Below, in pieces: positions 49,001-57,308 of a stretch of 64,000 nucleotides of DNA. Both the position numbers and the translations under genes were made by a program. This DNA is from Lepidonotus clava (taxonomy: Eukaryota > Annelida > Polychaeta > Phyllodocida > Polynoidae), in assembly GCA_936440205.1 (NCBI GenBank), contig OW387138.1, forward strand, positions 32,259,541 through 32,323,540. The letters are read 5' to 3'. The notes under the pieces are model-generated. The model did not search any database and was not told the origin of the DNA. It saw nothing but the letters and a program-made list of their open reading frames with translations. Each line of letters begins with the position of its first letter. Position 1 is the stretch's first letter.

Positions 49001-50655
49001 CATCTAAGGAGGTGATAGGGGGTCTCACACCCAGCTTCTCTATCAGTAGTTTTATAAGTGAATATACGTAGTATAGAATCACAGGTTCATATATTAGTCG
49101 GCAGGCTATGTATTGTTGACAGCATCATGGCCGAATATTTAATACTTACTGAGTAGAACGTGGCTTGAAAGCTCTATGTTTTTGAAATTATAATATTTAA
49201 TACTTATAAAAGCATCATGTATCAACATCAACGTGCGCGTGTCATGAACAGTGGCCGTTGGTTAGGAGTGGGGCGGGGGTCCCTATGTCAGAGTAACTTT
49301 TGTCACCATGTCACTTGCCGTTCCACTTAATTCATAGTCATCCTAAGAACCTCTCGTTTTGCTTGTTAAGTGATAAGAAGTCATTCCTTTGTCATTTGGC
49401 TGAATTGTCTATTCATGTCATAGGTTGCATCTCGCTTGTTGAATTTAACAGGAAAAGGCCATTTCCTTGTGTCGAGTTTCAGGGTCAAGGGCCATGTAAC
49501 TGTGACCAACAGTAGGCCAGCGGTAGGCCAGCGGTAGACGGCGTACGCGACTGTTCACCATACTTAGTGTGTTAACTAATTAATTAGCCCGCCCCGCCCC
49601 CGGCCATGGGGCATGGTAATGGGCGCACGGGGGAGGGGGAGTAGTCCATCAAGCCAACCTACAATTCTCAAAGTAGGTCTGTGAGGGGCAACCATTTTGG
49701 GTGGGATTTTGCAACCATATCCCAGAGTCCTTTTGCTGTTCCTGGTTTATGGCAGGTTGGGCCATAAAACCGTAACCATGCAAACAATGATAAAGGCGTA
49801 TTCTGCTCTAAAAATAGATAGCCAGGGACAAAATTTCTTCCTTGATATGCAAAATTCTGTGTAAGCCACTGAGACCCATTGACATATTTCCCCTACACTG
49901 ACTGTAAGAGTAGTTAGCAGTAACGCCTAGAGACTAGAGGAGGAGGGGAGGCAGGGAATGGTAATTAGGGGTAGGGCAGGTTATATGGTCAGGTGATGTG
50001 GATGGGGGGGGGGGGGAGGAGAAGGTTGGGGGGGGGGGCACTTGACTCACAGCAGCAAAAATACAATCATGCCGCCATCCCCCGGGTGTCATTTGCTGGT
50101 GTCAAGCTGACAATGTCAAGGGCTGCCCGGAGTCAGCACTGCCGTCGGGAATCAGCAGGTGCTCCTCCAGGGTGTCTACCCGCCCAGGAGGCGTTGCTAG
50201 GTAACGGGAAGCCATGACAACGTGTAGGCAGGGGGGACATGGTACCTCACAAAGTGACACTCAGTGACTGCGCGCGCGCCCACTCTGTTAGTATACTACT
50301 CTCAGCGTTCCCTCCCACCACCACGCCCTCTCGTAGCGTCCACAAGAACCAACCCTGGAGGACGGGATGCGGGCACACCGGAAGCACGTGCCCAGTCACA
50401 TGACCTGCGCCGAGGAGATGCGCAGTGGTCGGGGGCTGGTGGTTAGTCTGTGTAGATCAGAGACAGTGACTGTTGGCCGTATGCTGGCCCCCTGTAGACC
50501 CACCCCTGAGTGAGCCGACACAGGGATACCTCGTGGAGAATGTATGGATAGGCCACCCTGTGTCATACAACAGTGGGTATGGAGGCATGGCTACCAGGTC
50601 CATCCCGCACCCCACCCAGGGGTTCCCCTACAAAAACACTAACACTGTGATGGAG
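16016..50655 (+). CDS. MANSC/EGF/Ser-Thr-rich surface protein gene (KIAA0319L-like or MANSC1-like), 3' end uncertain
   Basis: Exons: 16016-16067, 29592-29897, 36422-36661, 38347-38553, 39012-39073, 39727-39823, 41006-41125, then less certain 43431-43481 and 50498-50655. Every junction is GT-AG and phases agree throughout (1,1,1,1,0,1,1,1). Domain order: signal peptide (residues 1 to about 18), MANSC domain (about 22-115), two six-cysteine EGF-like modules (about 155-200 and 210-255), then a Ser/Thr/Pro-rich, likely O-glycosylated stretch. The MANSC pattern CLKACC..C..CYLITC and closing DTYLINVR resemble KIAA0319 and KIAA0319L, membrane proteins in which MANSC is followed by a Ser/Thr region and PKD domains. 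Those vertebrate proteins lack EGF modules at this place, and no PKD exon is visible here. MANSC1-type proteins (MANSC, Ser/Thr stalk, membrane anchor) are the alternative. Intron 1 is 13.5 kb. Confidence 0.7.
16973..17013. repeat. Perfect 12-bp stem hairpin
   Basis: CTGGGTGTCCTG at 16973-16984 pairs exactly with CAGGACACCCAG at 17002-17013 across a 17-nt loop. Probably a repeat remnant; no function inferred. Confidence 0.7.
17588..17800. mobile_element. MITE with CACTGTCCGAAAT ends, 213 bp
   Basis: The left end CACTGTCCGAAATAAGG and the reverse complement of the right end CAGTGTCCGAAATTAAG form inverted termini. The same ends bound the 15483-15894 element. Confidence 0.7.
22480..22810 (+). 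mobile_element. tRNA-derived SINE
   Basis: It contains a B-box-like GGGTTCAATTCCCGG (22609-22623), a central body, and a 3' end reading TGTTGGTACGGCATAAAACA then ACTCACTCACT simple repeat. The 5' half is repeated at about 63180-63335. A similar tail, as I recall, occurs in mollusc SINEs. Exact 5' limit uncertain. Confidence 0.65.
22956..23299. mobile_element. Inverted-end element, CAATGGCG termini, 344 bp
   Basis: Left end CAATGGCGGATTTA; reverse complement of right end CAATGGCGTATGCA. A short G-run lies just inside the left end. The interior holds another inverted pair, ACCGATTTTG near 23060 and AAAATCGGTA near 23205. Confidence 0.6.
23835..23938. mobile_element. Short MITE with 27-bp imperfect inverted ends
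   Basis: GGGGCCTTCCATTAAGTACG at the left is matched at the right by the reverse complement GGGGCCTTCCATTAAGTATG. It is 104 bp in total and has a pyrimidine-rich C tract inside. GAA flanks both sides (23832-23834 and 23939-23941 in part), a possible short target duplication. Elements with these ends are, as I recall, common in marine animal genomes. Confidence 0.8.
24718..24776. repeat. CTTT/T-run/G-run low-complexity tract
   Basis: Imperfect CTTT repeats run into about 17 T residues and then a G-run. On the minus strand it creates a Lys-rich pseudo-ORF. Confidence 0.85.
25692..26109. mobile_element. Non-autonomous DNA element with CAGGGGCGGATCC ends, 418 bp
   Basis: Left end CAGGGGCGGATCCAGG; reverse complement of right end CAGGCGCGGATTTAGG. 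A run of about 19 C (26071-26089) sits just inside the right end. AGCAC flanks both sides (25687-25691 and 26110-26114), consistent with a target-site duplication. The 145-codon ORF inside (25520-25957) crosses the left boundary and is not a gene. Confidence 0.75.
26508..26845. mobile_element. CAGGGTACCAACC element, copy 1, 338 bp
   Basis: Perfect 13-bp inverted ends (CAGGGTACCAACC and GGTTGGTACCCTG), flanked on both sides by TCTGCT (26502-26507 and 26846-26851). The interior is rich in ACAGGGAA motifs and carries an (AAC)n tract at about 26548-26575. Another copy is at 36022-36343. No ORF; the CAG..CTG ends recall hAT-type elements, but the 6-bp duplication is not the usual 8. Confidence 0.85.
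29592..29897 (+). CDS. MANSC gene exon 2: MANSC domain
   Basis: Behind TTTCATTCTAG and before a GTAAGT donor, 306 bp encode a compact cysteine-rich module starting at the INVCTDF strand. Key residues are the CLKACC motif, the following lone Cys, CYLITC, and a final Cys in TACDPM, then DTYLINVR. Spacing fits the MANSC (seven-cysteine, N-terminal) domain found in KIAA0319, LRP11, MANSC1 and SPINT1. Two possible N-glycosylation sites (NYS, and CNTG read loosely) are seen, of which only NYS fits the sequon. Confidence 0.88.
31196..31498. mobile_element. MITE with about 46-bp inverted ends, 303 bp
   Basis: The ends start CAGAGACC and share a central block ATATAGGATATAT; over about 46 bp the two arms differ at roughly eight to ten places. 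No ORF. The target duplication is unclear (possibly AGT). Confidence 0.8.
34051..34290. repeat. Minisatellite, five units of 47-51 bp
   Basis: Units start with GAATAGGACACACAA at 34051, 34098, 34148, 34199 and 34247 and continue with TATTGTCAATATCTAACA. The first unit is the most diverged. Confidence 0.9.
34436..34600. mobile_element. Single arm of the foldback family seen at 45776-46220
   Basis: Shares with 46045-46220 the sequence order ACTCTGCTATGTA, ACTGGCA.TATA, GGTTTTCGCTG-like, CACAGTGCGGAGAT and GGCAGAGTGG. Only one arm was recognised here. The last motif fits a pol III A-box pattern (TGGCAGAGTGG), but no B-box follows. Confidence 0.55.
36022..36343. mobile_element. CAGGGTACCAACC element, copy 2, 322 bp
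   Basis: Inverted ends CAGGGTACCAACC and GGTTGGTACCCTG are intact, and the interior is closely similar to the copy at 26508-26845. Flanks share only TCCA. It ends 78 bp before the exon 3 acceptor. Confidence 0.85.
36422..36661 (+). CDS. MANSC gene exon 3: linker and first EGF-like module
   Basis: A CCCCTTGCAG acceptor and GTGAGT donor bound 240 bp. After a Pro/Arg-rich linker and an acidic DELQSLL segment comes a six-cysteine module: C in RSDCD, GCGVNEVC, AVCQCRRGF, and QECV, the C-x-C plus GF pattern of EGF-like domains. Very GC-rich compared with its introns. The NEVCEF pattern does not show the full calcium-binding signature. Confidence 0.85.
36662..38346. other. MANSC gene intron 3
   Basis: AT-rich, no repeat or coding segment recognised. 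Confidence 0.7.
38347..38553 (+). CDS. MANSC gene exon 4: second EGF-like module
   Basis: 207 bp between GACTTGCAG and GTAAGG, phase 1 at both ends. The six-cysteine module runs SCTFGLRDECEQHEQC to RCECEDGYERDPETGWC, a standard EGF-like pattern (C-x-C-x-x-GY). It is symmetric in phase with exon 3, so the EGF modules sit on phase 1-1 exons, the usual arrangement for exon shuffling. Confidence 0.87.
38554..39011. other. MANSC gene intron 4
   Basis: Contains a degenerate CAGGGTACCAACC-family copy at about 38640-38925; otherwise nothing recognised. Confidence 0.6.
38640..38925. mobile_element. Degenerate relative of the CAGGGTACCAACC element
   Basis: The interior order (GGGAAAAC, ACACAGGGGATTTGGAAATTT, AAAACACAAGGACTTTG, GGATTTGACTTTTTGTCG, ACCCAGGAAAAATTTACTG) parallels the copies at 26508 and 36022, but the inverted ends are worn away. 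It appears much older than those copies. Confidence 0.5.
39012..39073 (+). CDS. MANSC gene exon 5: Ser/Thr-rich stalk
   Basis: 62 bp between CCTTTTCAG and GTAAGT; encodes about 21 residues reading VSVLPSSTLTDNRNSTTSST with a following Thr, including one N-glycosylation sequon (NST). Its length changes phase from 1 to 0, matching exon 6. Confidence 0.75.
39446..39704. mobile_element. MITE with CAGAGATGCCA ends abutting exon 6
   Basis: Inverted ends CAGAGATGCCA and TGGCATCTCTG enclose 259 bp, flanked by TAAGAT on both sides (39440-39445 and 39705-39710), a clear target-site duplication. Only 22 bp, including the pyrimidine tract, separate the element from exon 6. Confidence 0.88.
39727..39823 (+). 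CDS. MANSC gene exon 6: Ser/Thr-rich stalk
   Basis: 97 bp between TTGTCCTTCAG and GTGAGT; encodes a Ser/Thr-rich segment (VSSVATLALSSKSVPSNLTS, then TTQASTTTSPSK), with the sequon NLT. Phase 0 to 1 agrees with both neighbours. Confidence 0.75.
39824..41005. other. MANSC gene intron 6
   Basis: Contains the CAGGGTTCCCACGCA element (40162-40486); no other feature seen. Confidence 0.65.
40162..40486. mobile_element. Non-autonomous DNA element, CAGGGTTCCCACGCA ends, 325 bp
   Basis: Perfect 15-bp inverted ends (CAGGGTTCCCACGCA and TGCGTGGGAACCCTG). The interior is full of AGGTCTTAAA repeats on the plus strand. The termini are hAT-like; flanks give no clear target duplication. Confidence 0.85.
41006..41125 (+). 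CDS. MANSC gene exon 7: Ser/Thr/Pro-rich stalk
   Basis: 120 bp between TTTTGTATTGTAAG and GTAGGA; read in the phase imposed by exon 6 it encodes SPSTSPASSTTTSRPTSTIR followed by VSTVKQHPIPFTL and RVTKKTG. The other two frames are either stopped or lack the Ser/Thr bias, so the spliced phase is supported by composition. Donor is weaker than the others. Confidence 0.7.
41126..43430. other. MANSC gene intron 7
   Basis: AT-rich; the last half-kilobase is the 52-bp minisatellite at 42893-43430. The hydrophobic ORF at 42584-42826 lacks splice signals in phase and is not called. Confidence 0.6.
42893..43430 (+). repeat. 52-bp minisatellite repeating a 3' splice site
   Basis: Eleven occurrences of a TTATTTCAG-TAGACAC-like unit, with the CAG beginning at 42906, 42959, 43012, 43064, 43117, 43168, 43219, 43271, 43324, 43376 and 43428 (period 51-53 bp). 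The last is the acceptor of candidate exon 8. Two units also carry CAGGTAAA immediately after, a donor-like site nine bases downstream of the acceptor. Confidence 0.93.
43431..43481 (+). CDS. MANSC gene candidate exon 8
   Basis: 51 bp following CACTTATTTCAG and ending before GTAAGT; phase 1-1, in frame encoding VDTENSTLFDLLQSTEM with a sequon (NST). It fits phase and stalk composition, but it is short and its acceptor is one of eleven near-identical copies. Skipping it would keep the frame. Confidence 0.5.
43482..50497. other. Candidate intron 8 / undetermined
   Basis: Holds the foldback palindrome at 45776-46220. No convincing membrane-spanning exon was found, although one would be expected if 50498-50655 encodes a cytoplasmic tail. 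The G-rich stretch 49920-50060 has long G-runs. The GC-rich stretch 50080-50460 has coding-like frames, one starting behind CTCTCAG near 50310 with a Pro/Arg-rich translation, but no donor fits well. Confidence 0.45.
45776..46220. mobile_element. Foldback (long imperfect palindrome) element
   Basis: Left arm about 45776-45975 and right arm about 46045-46220 are inverted copies. Matching pairs include CCAGCGAAAACCGC with GCGGTTTTCGCTGG, ACTATTTTTAGGTC with GACCTAAAAATAGT, CCACTGGGTCC with GGACCCAGTGG, and CCTACATAGCAGAG with CTCTGCTATGTAGG. The loop is about 70 bp. No coding capacity. A related single arm is at 34436-34600. Confidence 0.85.
50498..50655 (+). CDS. MANSC gene candidate exon 9
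   Basis: 158 bp behind CCCCCTGTAG, ending before GTATGA; in the phase set by exons 7 and 8 it encodes about 53 residues without a stop, including GYLVENVWIGHPVSYNSGYG and IPHPTQGFPYKNTNTVME. Tyr- and Asn-rich, with no cysteine or PKD-like motif. It could be a cytoplasmic tail or linker. A following TTTCAG at about 50720 opens DVYADMEDVKC and a stop in the right phase, a possible terminal exon. Weak donor; not proven to belong to this gene. Confidence 0.42.
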
Positions 50656-53166
50656 GTATGAGCCAGGCCCGGCAAACTTCACTGTGAAGGATATATAGTG
50701 TAAACAGAATGGATATTTCAGGATGTTTACGCAGACATGGAGGATGTGAAGTGTTGAGATACAGTGGTGGCAGTGACCCGGAGCCCCAGCCTCTCTGTAT
50801 GTGAAAGCTGTTAGTTAATGGTGGAGGAGGCCTGGAGATGGCCCGAGTCCAGGCATATAGGCCTTGATCAACCCCAGGGGGACGGCGCCCTTTGGTGGGT
50901 GGGGTGGGGCCTCTGATGGCGCGGGGGGCACCCTTTGAAGCCCATACATGTTTGTCTCTGCCGTATTCCCACTCTCTGCCATCCACTTTGTACGATGGCC
51001 ACAGCACATACAGCCAACCCGCGGGCCACTGCATAGCGCTGGTATAAGATCCATTATGATATTTCAACCTGATACATGTACTAGTTATTCAGTGTCATAA
51101 CAGCAAATCCTCGGCAGTTGTGGCGGCTATATATAGGCAGTTTAGTTTCTTAAATATAGATTCACGACCCAACAAATATTATTTATGTGGTTTTTTTTTC
51201 TAATTGGTTAGGTTTAGATTGCTGTGATTTTGACTGGAGTTGTGACGCTTCTCATCAGGGATTGATAACGTTATGAAAGTAAGCATAGTTTCACCTATGC
51301 TCCTTTGATTATCAGGAGGGTGTGAGTGTGAAAATGTCAGTTATTTTCTCGTCTCACTGCTCCTGTAGCTCATTAATTAAACCTTCTTACATTGTTCTGT
51401 TTCTGAGATGTCTGATGTTAGTCGCATATCATTACTTTATAATGAGTGTCAATGGGGCAGTAGATTTTACCGGAACAGTAATGACCTAGTCGCTTGTCTA
51501 CCCTTGTAAGCAGAGAGAAGACAAGCTCTAGCGATTCCTCCGTCTATTATCCAACACGTTGCTGAGTTCATTTCATTTATCTTATTTCTGTTTAGTAGGA
51601 TTCAACAAGACCTTGTAGGGACGATCGAAATAACAGTGTTCTTAGAGTTGCTCCTATACACGTGAAGTTTTTAACACATCAAATGAGGGTCTCATTTGCA
51701 AGTCAGAAGGGCCAGAACTACCGTGATTTTGACCGGGAGCCACTCAAGATAAATTATAACTACGATGAATATTAAGAATAATTTAGTCAGTTTGTACTGA
51801 TATTTGGATGTTTGGTAAAGCAGTTCGAGATGATAATAGATTTAACCTCCATTAAATTCAATAACTTAGAAAGAAATTGCATTTAAAAAATCAATTTGGA
51901 GGGTCCCGCCTGACTCGTATAGGAATCCATATATGGGAGACAGACGTCGTACCCTCCCACCCGTGTAGACTACCAGAGGGGTCAAATACATGAACCGTGC
52001 TGGGTCAAAATGGTTTGCCTTTGTATGAAAGTATTTTTGGACCTTAGCAGGGGGGCCTGTTAGGAGAGTAAGTCGCACAATGCCCCTAAGTCGAGAAATA
52101 TCATTTTGTGTGACATAGTTATGATTTCTAGAAATGACCCTGTATCAATATGTCGCATAACTATGTCGAATGTCACTATTCATTTCCCACCTCTTGTCAT
52201 GCCATTAAGGCCCATGCCCTGGTATTGAATACAATGAATGTTTCAATTTTCGAAGAAACAGTGCTAGTCTCATAATGTGCCCTAAAACATTGCCATTTGA
52301 AATAGTATCATGGAAAGTGGGAAGTGCTATTTGTACTGCTTCCCCCATACATGTTGGGAAGAAACTGATCTCACATTTTATGGATTCAGTGGAATCGTGT
52401 TACTCGCCACATTTAACTCTACATAATGACACTCATAAATGTGATCTAGACGGTCTATACAACTCTCTGAATTCATTTGCATGCCTGTTGTGAATCATTA
52501 GTAGAGCACGAGTCGGTTCAGCCAAAGTCATTATCAGCACATATGTTAAACCAAGTAAAGAGAGAGTTGGAAATCAAGTTTAGTGAGTTATCTGCAACTT
52601 ATATTGCCAGGAATCGCAGAAAACCAAAGATTATCTAATCTATTTTATCATTTTCCTTTAATTTAGTTCCTTTAATTTCTTGATTTCCAGTTAAGCTTGA
52701 TGCATATTAGTCCGGGTGTTATTTTGCTGTTTGAACAGTTTGCAAGGGAATTCTATCCTTTGTGACATTAATTCTACAGACAGAAGACTGCACTAACAAT
52801 ATTGGCAGCAGAAATCATTAGGACGTTAATTTGGACATTTGTATTGCACAGAAAGAGGCGGGAGTGGGCGGATAGGCCTTAAGGTACCAGGGGACCTACA
52901 TATGGAGTCAATCCACATAGACAGGGCTCCAGACCCTGAAGTCGACAGGGACATTTTCAAGATAGATAATTCGACCTAGAGCCTTACGACAAGACAGGGA
53001 TGGCGCAAAGTATGGTGACACCCAACATAGGCATTTGTTTAATTCGCCATGCAATTTGTCCCATAAATAAGCGCCGAAGACACGTGGCATAAGCATATCT
53101 TTAATTCGACAGGCGGCATCGGGATCCACCATCCAGAGCCCCATAGACTACTGCCGGCCCCAACGC
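50656..53166. other. No confident gene; possible 3' part of the MANSC gene
   Basis: 50700-51060 is GC-rich and open on both strands (142 codons on minus at 50639-51067; a plus-strand open stretch around 50920-51040 encoding a His/Ser/Tyr-rich peptide), but none has recognisable homology. 51.1-53.1 kb is AT-rich without features. Confidence 0.4.
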
Positions 53167-53271
53167 TCACTTGTAAGCCAAGACGAGCAAAACTATAACG
53201 ACCGCTATGTAAATGGCACCCACGAAGGCGGTCTTTTTCTGCTCGCCTGTCGGGGCTGAGGGTACCGTGTG
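53167..53271 (-). CDS. Candidate terminal exon with C-terminal membrane anchor
   Basis: On the minus strand, behind TATTCCCTGCAG, 34 codons plus TGA encode HTVPSAPTGEQKKTAFVGAI followed by a strongly hydrophobic YIAVVIVLLVLAYK end. Two lysines before a roughly 18-residue hydrophobic stretch and a lysine right before the stop look like a tail-anchored or single-pass membrane protein. An alternative in-frame acceptor would add seven codons (exon edge 53292). I do not recognise the protein, and no upstream exon was identified with confidence. It would be convergent with the MANSC gene. Confidence 0.4.
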   Translation of the reverse strand, partial: HTVPSAPTGEQKKTAFVGAIYIAVVIVLLVLAYK

Positions 53272-53292
53272 CTGCAGGGAATATATTCTGCC

Positions 53293-54202
53293 CTGTCAGC
53301 CTTCCTAGTTTGTTGCACTGCCGTCTCGCTATATTAAAAGAAAGAAAAATGTATTAAAAGGGAAAAAACACGAAATGTGTTATCATATGCAAAAAAAAAT
53401 GTGATAATGGTTTTAAAGTATACGTGGCGCAGCAAGTATAAGGTAATTGATGATAGATTGAGTGTGCACGAGGCAGTCCGTTCCAAGTCTTGTCATCCAC
53501 GCAAATATGTCCTCATTTTGTCTTTGGTACGGCGCCTTCCTCTTCTATAGTTCCAGTTCATTTACAGACCTCTGTTCGTTGTCCACACTGTTTTTAATGG
53601 AGGGGACATAATGCATGAGGCAGATGACTCCGTGTGGAAACAAACTGGGTATTAATAGCTAGGCCGGGGGGCCAGGAGGTCTCTTCTGTGTACTCAAAAC
53701 GACATTATGTCTACAACGACAGATGAGTAAGTGGCCCAGGTTAGTGGGCACAGAGTCGGGAAGAACGTATGGTAAAGACAACAATTCGCCAGAATAAAGA
53801 TCTGTGCGACTTAATGCCACCCTCCAGACACAAAGCCACAAATATCTTAACTTTGAACATTATTTGTTATAGTTTCTTAAAAAGAGTCATTCTCCTCGTT
53901 TGAAGCTAGTTTCAGGATGATGATTTATTTGGGAGAAACAATCTTTGATGTCATACCCTGTTAAGATGTTAAGATTTTCTGACAGTGTTTAAGCTTGAAC
54001 AGTTAATCGTAAATATAGAAGATAAAACTTGAACATACTTTGACCCAATCGAAATGTTTACAAGTGAGTAATAAAAGGTAACATTTTGTTTCTGATGTTT
54101 TTAGCGACTTATATAGTGTCTTTGCCATCTAAGGAATTAAGTGACTCATCGAGTCTGGTGGTGGTATTAAATGGCAAAATTTTATCATAGTGCCTTTGGT
54201 AC
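53293..54202. other. No feature recognised
   Basis: AT-rich DNA. A minus-strand open stretch near 53470-53560 is coding-like for about 40 codons but lacks credible splice sites. Confidence 0.4.
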
Positions 54203-54483
54203 TGAGTATCAAGACGCCTCCCTGCTGACCCCCTCGGCATTTTTCTGTGATGTGTCTTCCCGGTCGTTTTAAACCCCACCGCCTCTTTCAATCAGAAAGT
54301 CAGCGTCGGTGCCTCCCTCTTTAAACGTCTGCTGGGATTAAACCGATGGGCTTCCCTCAGCAGTCCTGTTAGCCTTACTTGTTTCACCTTCCTTATGGTG
54401 CCCCCACTTACTGACAATCAGTGAAAAGCGTGCTATATGGTCAGATAAGTCTTATGCGTACCATTCTAATATGGGGAGTGCTA

Positions 54484-54747
54484 AAGGCCCATACCCACTA
54501 AGCAACTGTAGCGGCGACCGGCAACTGGAAGAATGACCCTCGTCGTAGCCGGGCGACGGTAATATCTAGCGAGTTTAATATTTTTCTTGCGATTTTCCTG
54601 CCAATTTTGGCACCAATCCCATCTCCCGTCGCCCGTCGCCCAGAATGTGTATCATACCAACTGAAAATCGCCCGGCGATTGTGCAGGGAACTTGACGCCT
54701 GTGCCGTCACTGGGCGACGGTAAAATCGCCTAGTGGTTATGGGACTT
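54484..54747. mobile_element. MITE with AAGGCCCATACCCACTA ends (copy 1)
   Basis: Left end AAGGCCCATACCCACTAAGC; reverse complement of right end AAGTCCCATAACCACTAGGC. The interior has many GTCGCCC/GGGCGAC motifs. The 97-codon minus ORF here is not a gene. Confidence 0.75.
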
Positions 54748-54930
54748 AAGACTTCCTGGGTCCTACCCAGTACTCCCAAAAAGGTCATCAAACGCTAGGT
54801 GTGTGATTCCCTTTCTATGGGACATTGCACATAAAAGTTCCCTTGTTATTCATTGAAAAGGGTAGGGTAGTGATCCTGGCAGGTTTCTCCTGAATTATAT
54901 CAGAGAGTATGATCAACCAAAGCGGTGACA

Positions 54931-55144
54931 GGACACTTACCCCCCGGACACTTACCCCCTAGGACACTTACCCCCTGGACACTTACCCCCTGGACACTTA
55001 CCCCCGACACTTCCCCCCCGGACACTTACCCCCTGGACACATACCCCCTAGGACACTTACCCCCTAGGACACTTACCCCCTGGACACTTACCCCCTAGGA
55101 CACTTACCCCCTAGGACACTTACCCCCTAGGACACTTACCCCCC
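54931..55144 (+). repeat. GGACACTTACCCCCTA array, left
   Basis: About 13 units of 13-17 bp differing mainly in the spacer between successive GGACACTTACCCCC cores (TA, none, or CC). Confidence 0.95.
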
Positions 55145-55310
55145 AACCTTGGAGAACTTGCTCTAATGATGTTTTGAAAGGGTGTCTTCAAATGGAAGTC
55201 CATTAATCCCCTCATGTTTACTTTAGGCCAGGCAACCGGTGGCCCTCCCCTGGGAGGTGGCTCTCGAGGGTGAGGTGAAACAGTCACATGTTGAATTTAA
55301 GTATTATATA

Positions 55311-55612
55311 TCAGAAGAGAGGGATATATATCTAGTTTACTCCCCTTTATTAAAAACTGTGGAAAATAGTGACTAGGAATAGGGGCGAGTTAGCCTTTTA
55401 GGTATGAATCCTAAAGAACTATCAGAAGAGAGGGATATATATTTAGTTTACTCCCCAATATTTAAAACTGTGGAAAATAGTGACTGGGAATAGGGACGAG
55501 TTAGCCTTTTAGGTATGAATCCTAAAGAACTATCAGAAGAGAGGGATATATATTTAGTTTACTCCCCATTATTAAAAACTGTGGAATATAGTGACTAGGA
55601 ACAGGATATATA
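55311..55612 (+). repeat. 111-bp tandem repeat, about 2.7 units
   Basis: TCAGAAGAGAGGGATATATA starts units at 55311, 55422 and 55533. It recurs at 58136-58437 through the large duplication. A diverged unit lies at about 60325-60420, and the sequence flanking the CAGGGTTCTCCCC element on the right (60156-60180) continues this repeat. Confidence 0.9.
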
Positions 55613-56229
55613 TTTGCAGGGTTCTCCCCATAGCCCGGCGCGCCCGGCGCGCGCCGGGCTGTAAAGTACTAGCGCCGGGCTGTAAAAATTTGACCAAAAA
55701 AAAAAAATAAAAAAAATTTTTTGGTTGTTGTTGTTGTTGTAAAAGCTACTATCTCGTCCGCCCGGCGACAAAATGTGTTTTCACAGTCTCGCAGACAGGC
55801 AGATAGCATTCATGACATCAGCCCGATGTCCTGTCCTAGTAGCAATGATGTCCTGTCCTAGTAGCAATGATAAATTTCAGTGACTTTTAATCATTTCGGG
55901 ACTAGTTAAGAAGTTAGGATAGGTCTGGGCAGGTAAGGTTACCTGAATGCAACAAAGTTTTCAGGCCTATTTAGAATGTTGATATGACTAAAACTTGAAG
56001 GGATAGAAGTGTCTGCATTAAAGGGATAAATTGTCATTTGGGACTCAATTTTAGGTGGTCACTTGGTGGGGCCCTCACTTAGTGACCAGTCTCAATAGTG
56101 AAGCAAAATCAAACTTGAAATAGAGGAAAATATTCCGGTCTGACTAAAAAGTGGTCTTTAAATGAGGTGGTCTCATTAGTTAAATGGTCGTTAAGTGGGT
56201 CTCTACTGTTCTCTGCCTTTAGCAGACAC

Positions 56230-56620
56230 AGGGTTGCCACTGACCAGAGACGTCAAAATTCCCTGACATTTCCCTAATTTTTCCCTGACAAATTCCATTT
56301 TTCCCTAAACTTTCGAAACACAGAACCTTAATTTTTTCTTGGCAACTCCTGTAGCCAAGGCAATATTGCTGGATCACAGCAACGCACCTTACAATCATAA
56401 CATGCCTTTCAAGGGGCCACAATTTGCAAAATAATGTTTGTGATTTAGATTTGGGGCTATGACATGTTTGAGAATTCCATTTTTCCCTGACCAGGGTCAG
56501 TTTTCCCTGACCTTTTTCAAAATTCCACTTTTCCCTGACCAATTCCAAAATTCCCTGACTTTTCCCTGACCTTTAAAAAAACAACGTTTCCCTGACTTTT
56601 CCCTGACCAGTGGCAACCCT
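56230..56620. mobile_element. Nested element with AGGGTTGCCACTG ends (copy 1)
   Basis: AGGGTTGCCACTGACCAG at the left is matched by CTGGTCAGGG..CAGTGGCAACCCT at the right after reverse complementing the terminal 13 bases. The interior is dense in TTCCCTGAC motifs, echoing the interior style of the CAGGGTACCAACC family. 391 bp. Confidence 0.75.
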
Positions 56621-57308
56621 AACAGGTGGGACCAGAGGGAGATGTCCTACCAGTTGTCCCCTGTCCCCTCCACACCTTCCCGGCCATATATCAAAGGGGG
56701 AAGTCCTGTCAGCCACCCCCTGTCCCCCTAAAAGGGAACCCTTATCCCTTACCCTGAATCATATACCCATACAAATTAGAAATATTAGGGGAAAACTTAT
56801 TACTTAAGCTCACCAAAGTGCCTTAGAATGCCTAAGATTGCATGAATGACAGGTCTTATTTTCAAAATTTTCCTGGGGGTGGCCCCCCAAACCCCCCAAA
56901 AGGAACCCCTCCCTTACCCTAAATTCCATTCCCAGACAAATTCAAAATATTAGGGGAAAAGAATTATTCTTACATAAGTTCACAAAAGTACTGTAGAATG
57001 CCTCAGATTGCATGAATGAGAGGTCAATGAGTATCAAGACGCCTCCCTGCTGACCCCCTCGGCATTTTTCTGTGATGTGTCTTCCCGGTCGTTTTAAACC
57101 CCACCGCCTCTTTCAATCAGAAAGTCAGCGTCGGTGCCTCCCTCTTTAAACGTCTGCTGGGATTAAACCGATGGGCTTCCCTCAGCAGTCCTGTTAGCCT
57201 TACTTGTTTCACCTTCCTTATGGTGCCCCCACTTACTGACAATCAGTGAAAAGCGTGCTATATGGTCAGATACGTCTTATGCGTACCATTCTAATATGGG
57301 GAGTGCTA

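Noticed and set aside
50639-51067. 142-codon minus-strand ORF
   Set aside because: Open because of GC-rich sequence; Pro-rich translation without recognisable motif, and it begins antisense to candidate exon 9.
54269-54331. Minus-strand 20-codon terminal exon-like stretch (KEGGTDADFLIERGGGV-type end)
   Set aside because: Attractive residue pattern but a poor acceptor, and it is duplicated by the tandem repeat; no neighbouring exon joins it.
54498-54791. 97-codon minus-strand ORF present twice (also 57323-57616)
   Set aside because: It lies mostly within an inverted-end MITE, and its repetition is explained by the 2,825-bp tandem duplication. Composition reflects the GGGCGAC-rich interior.
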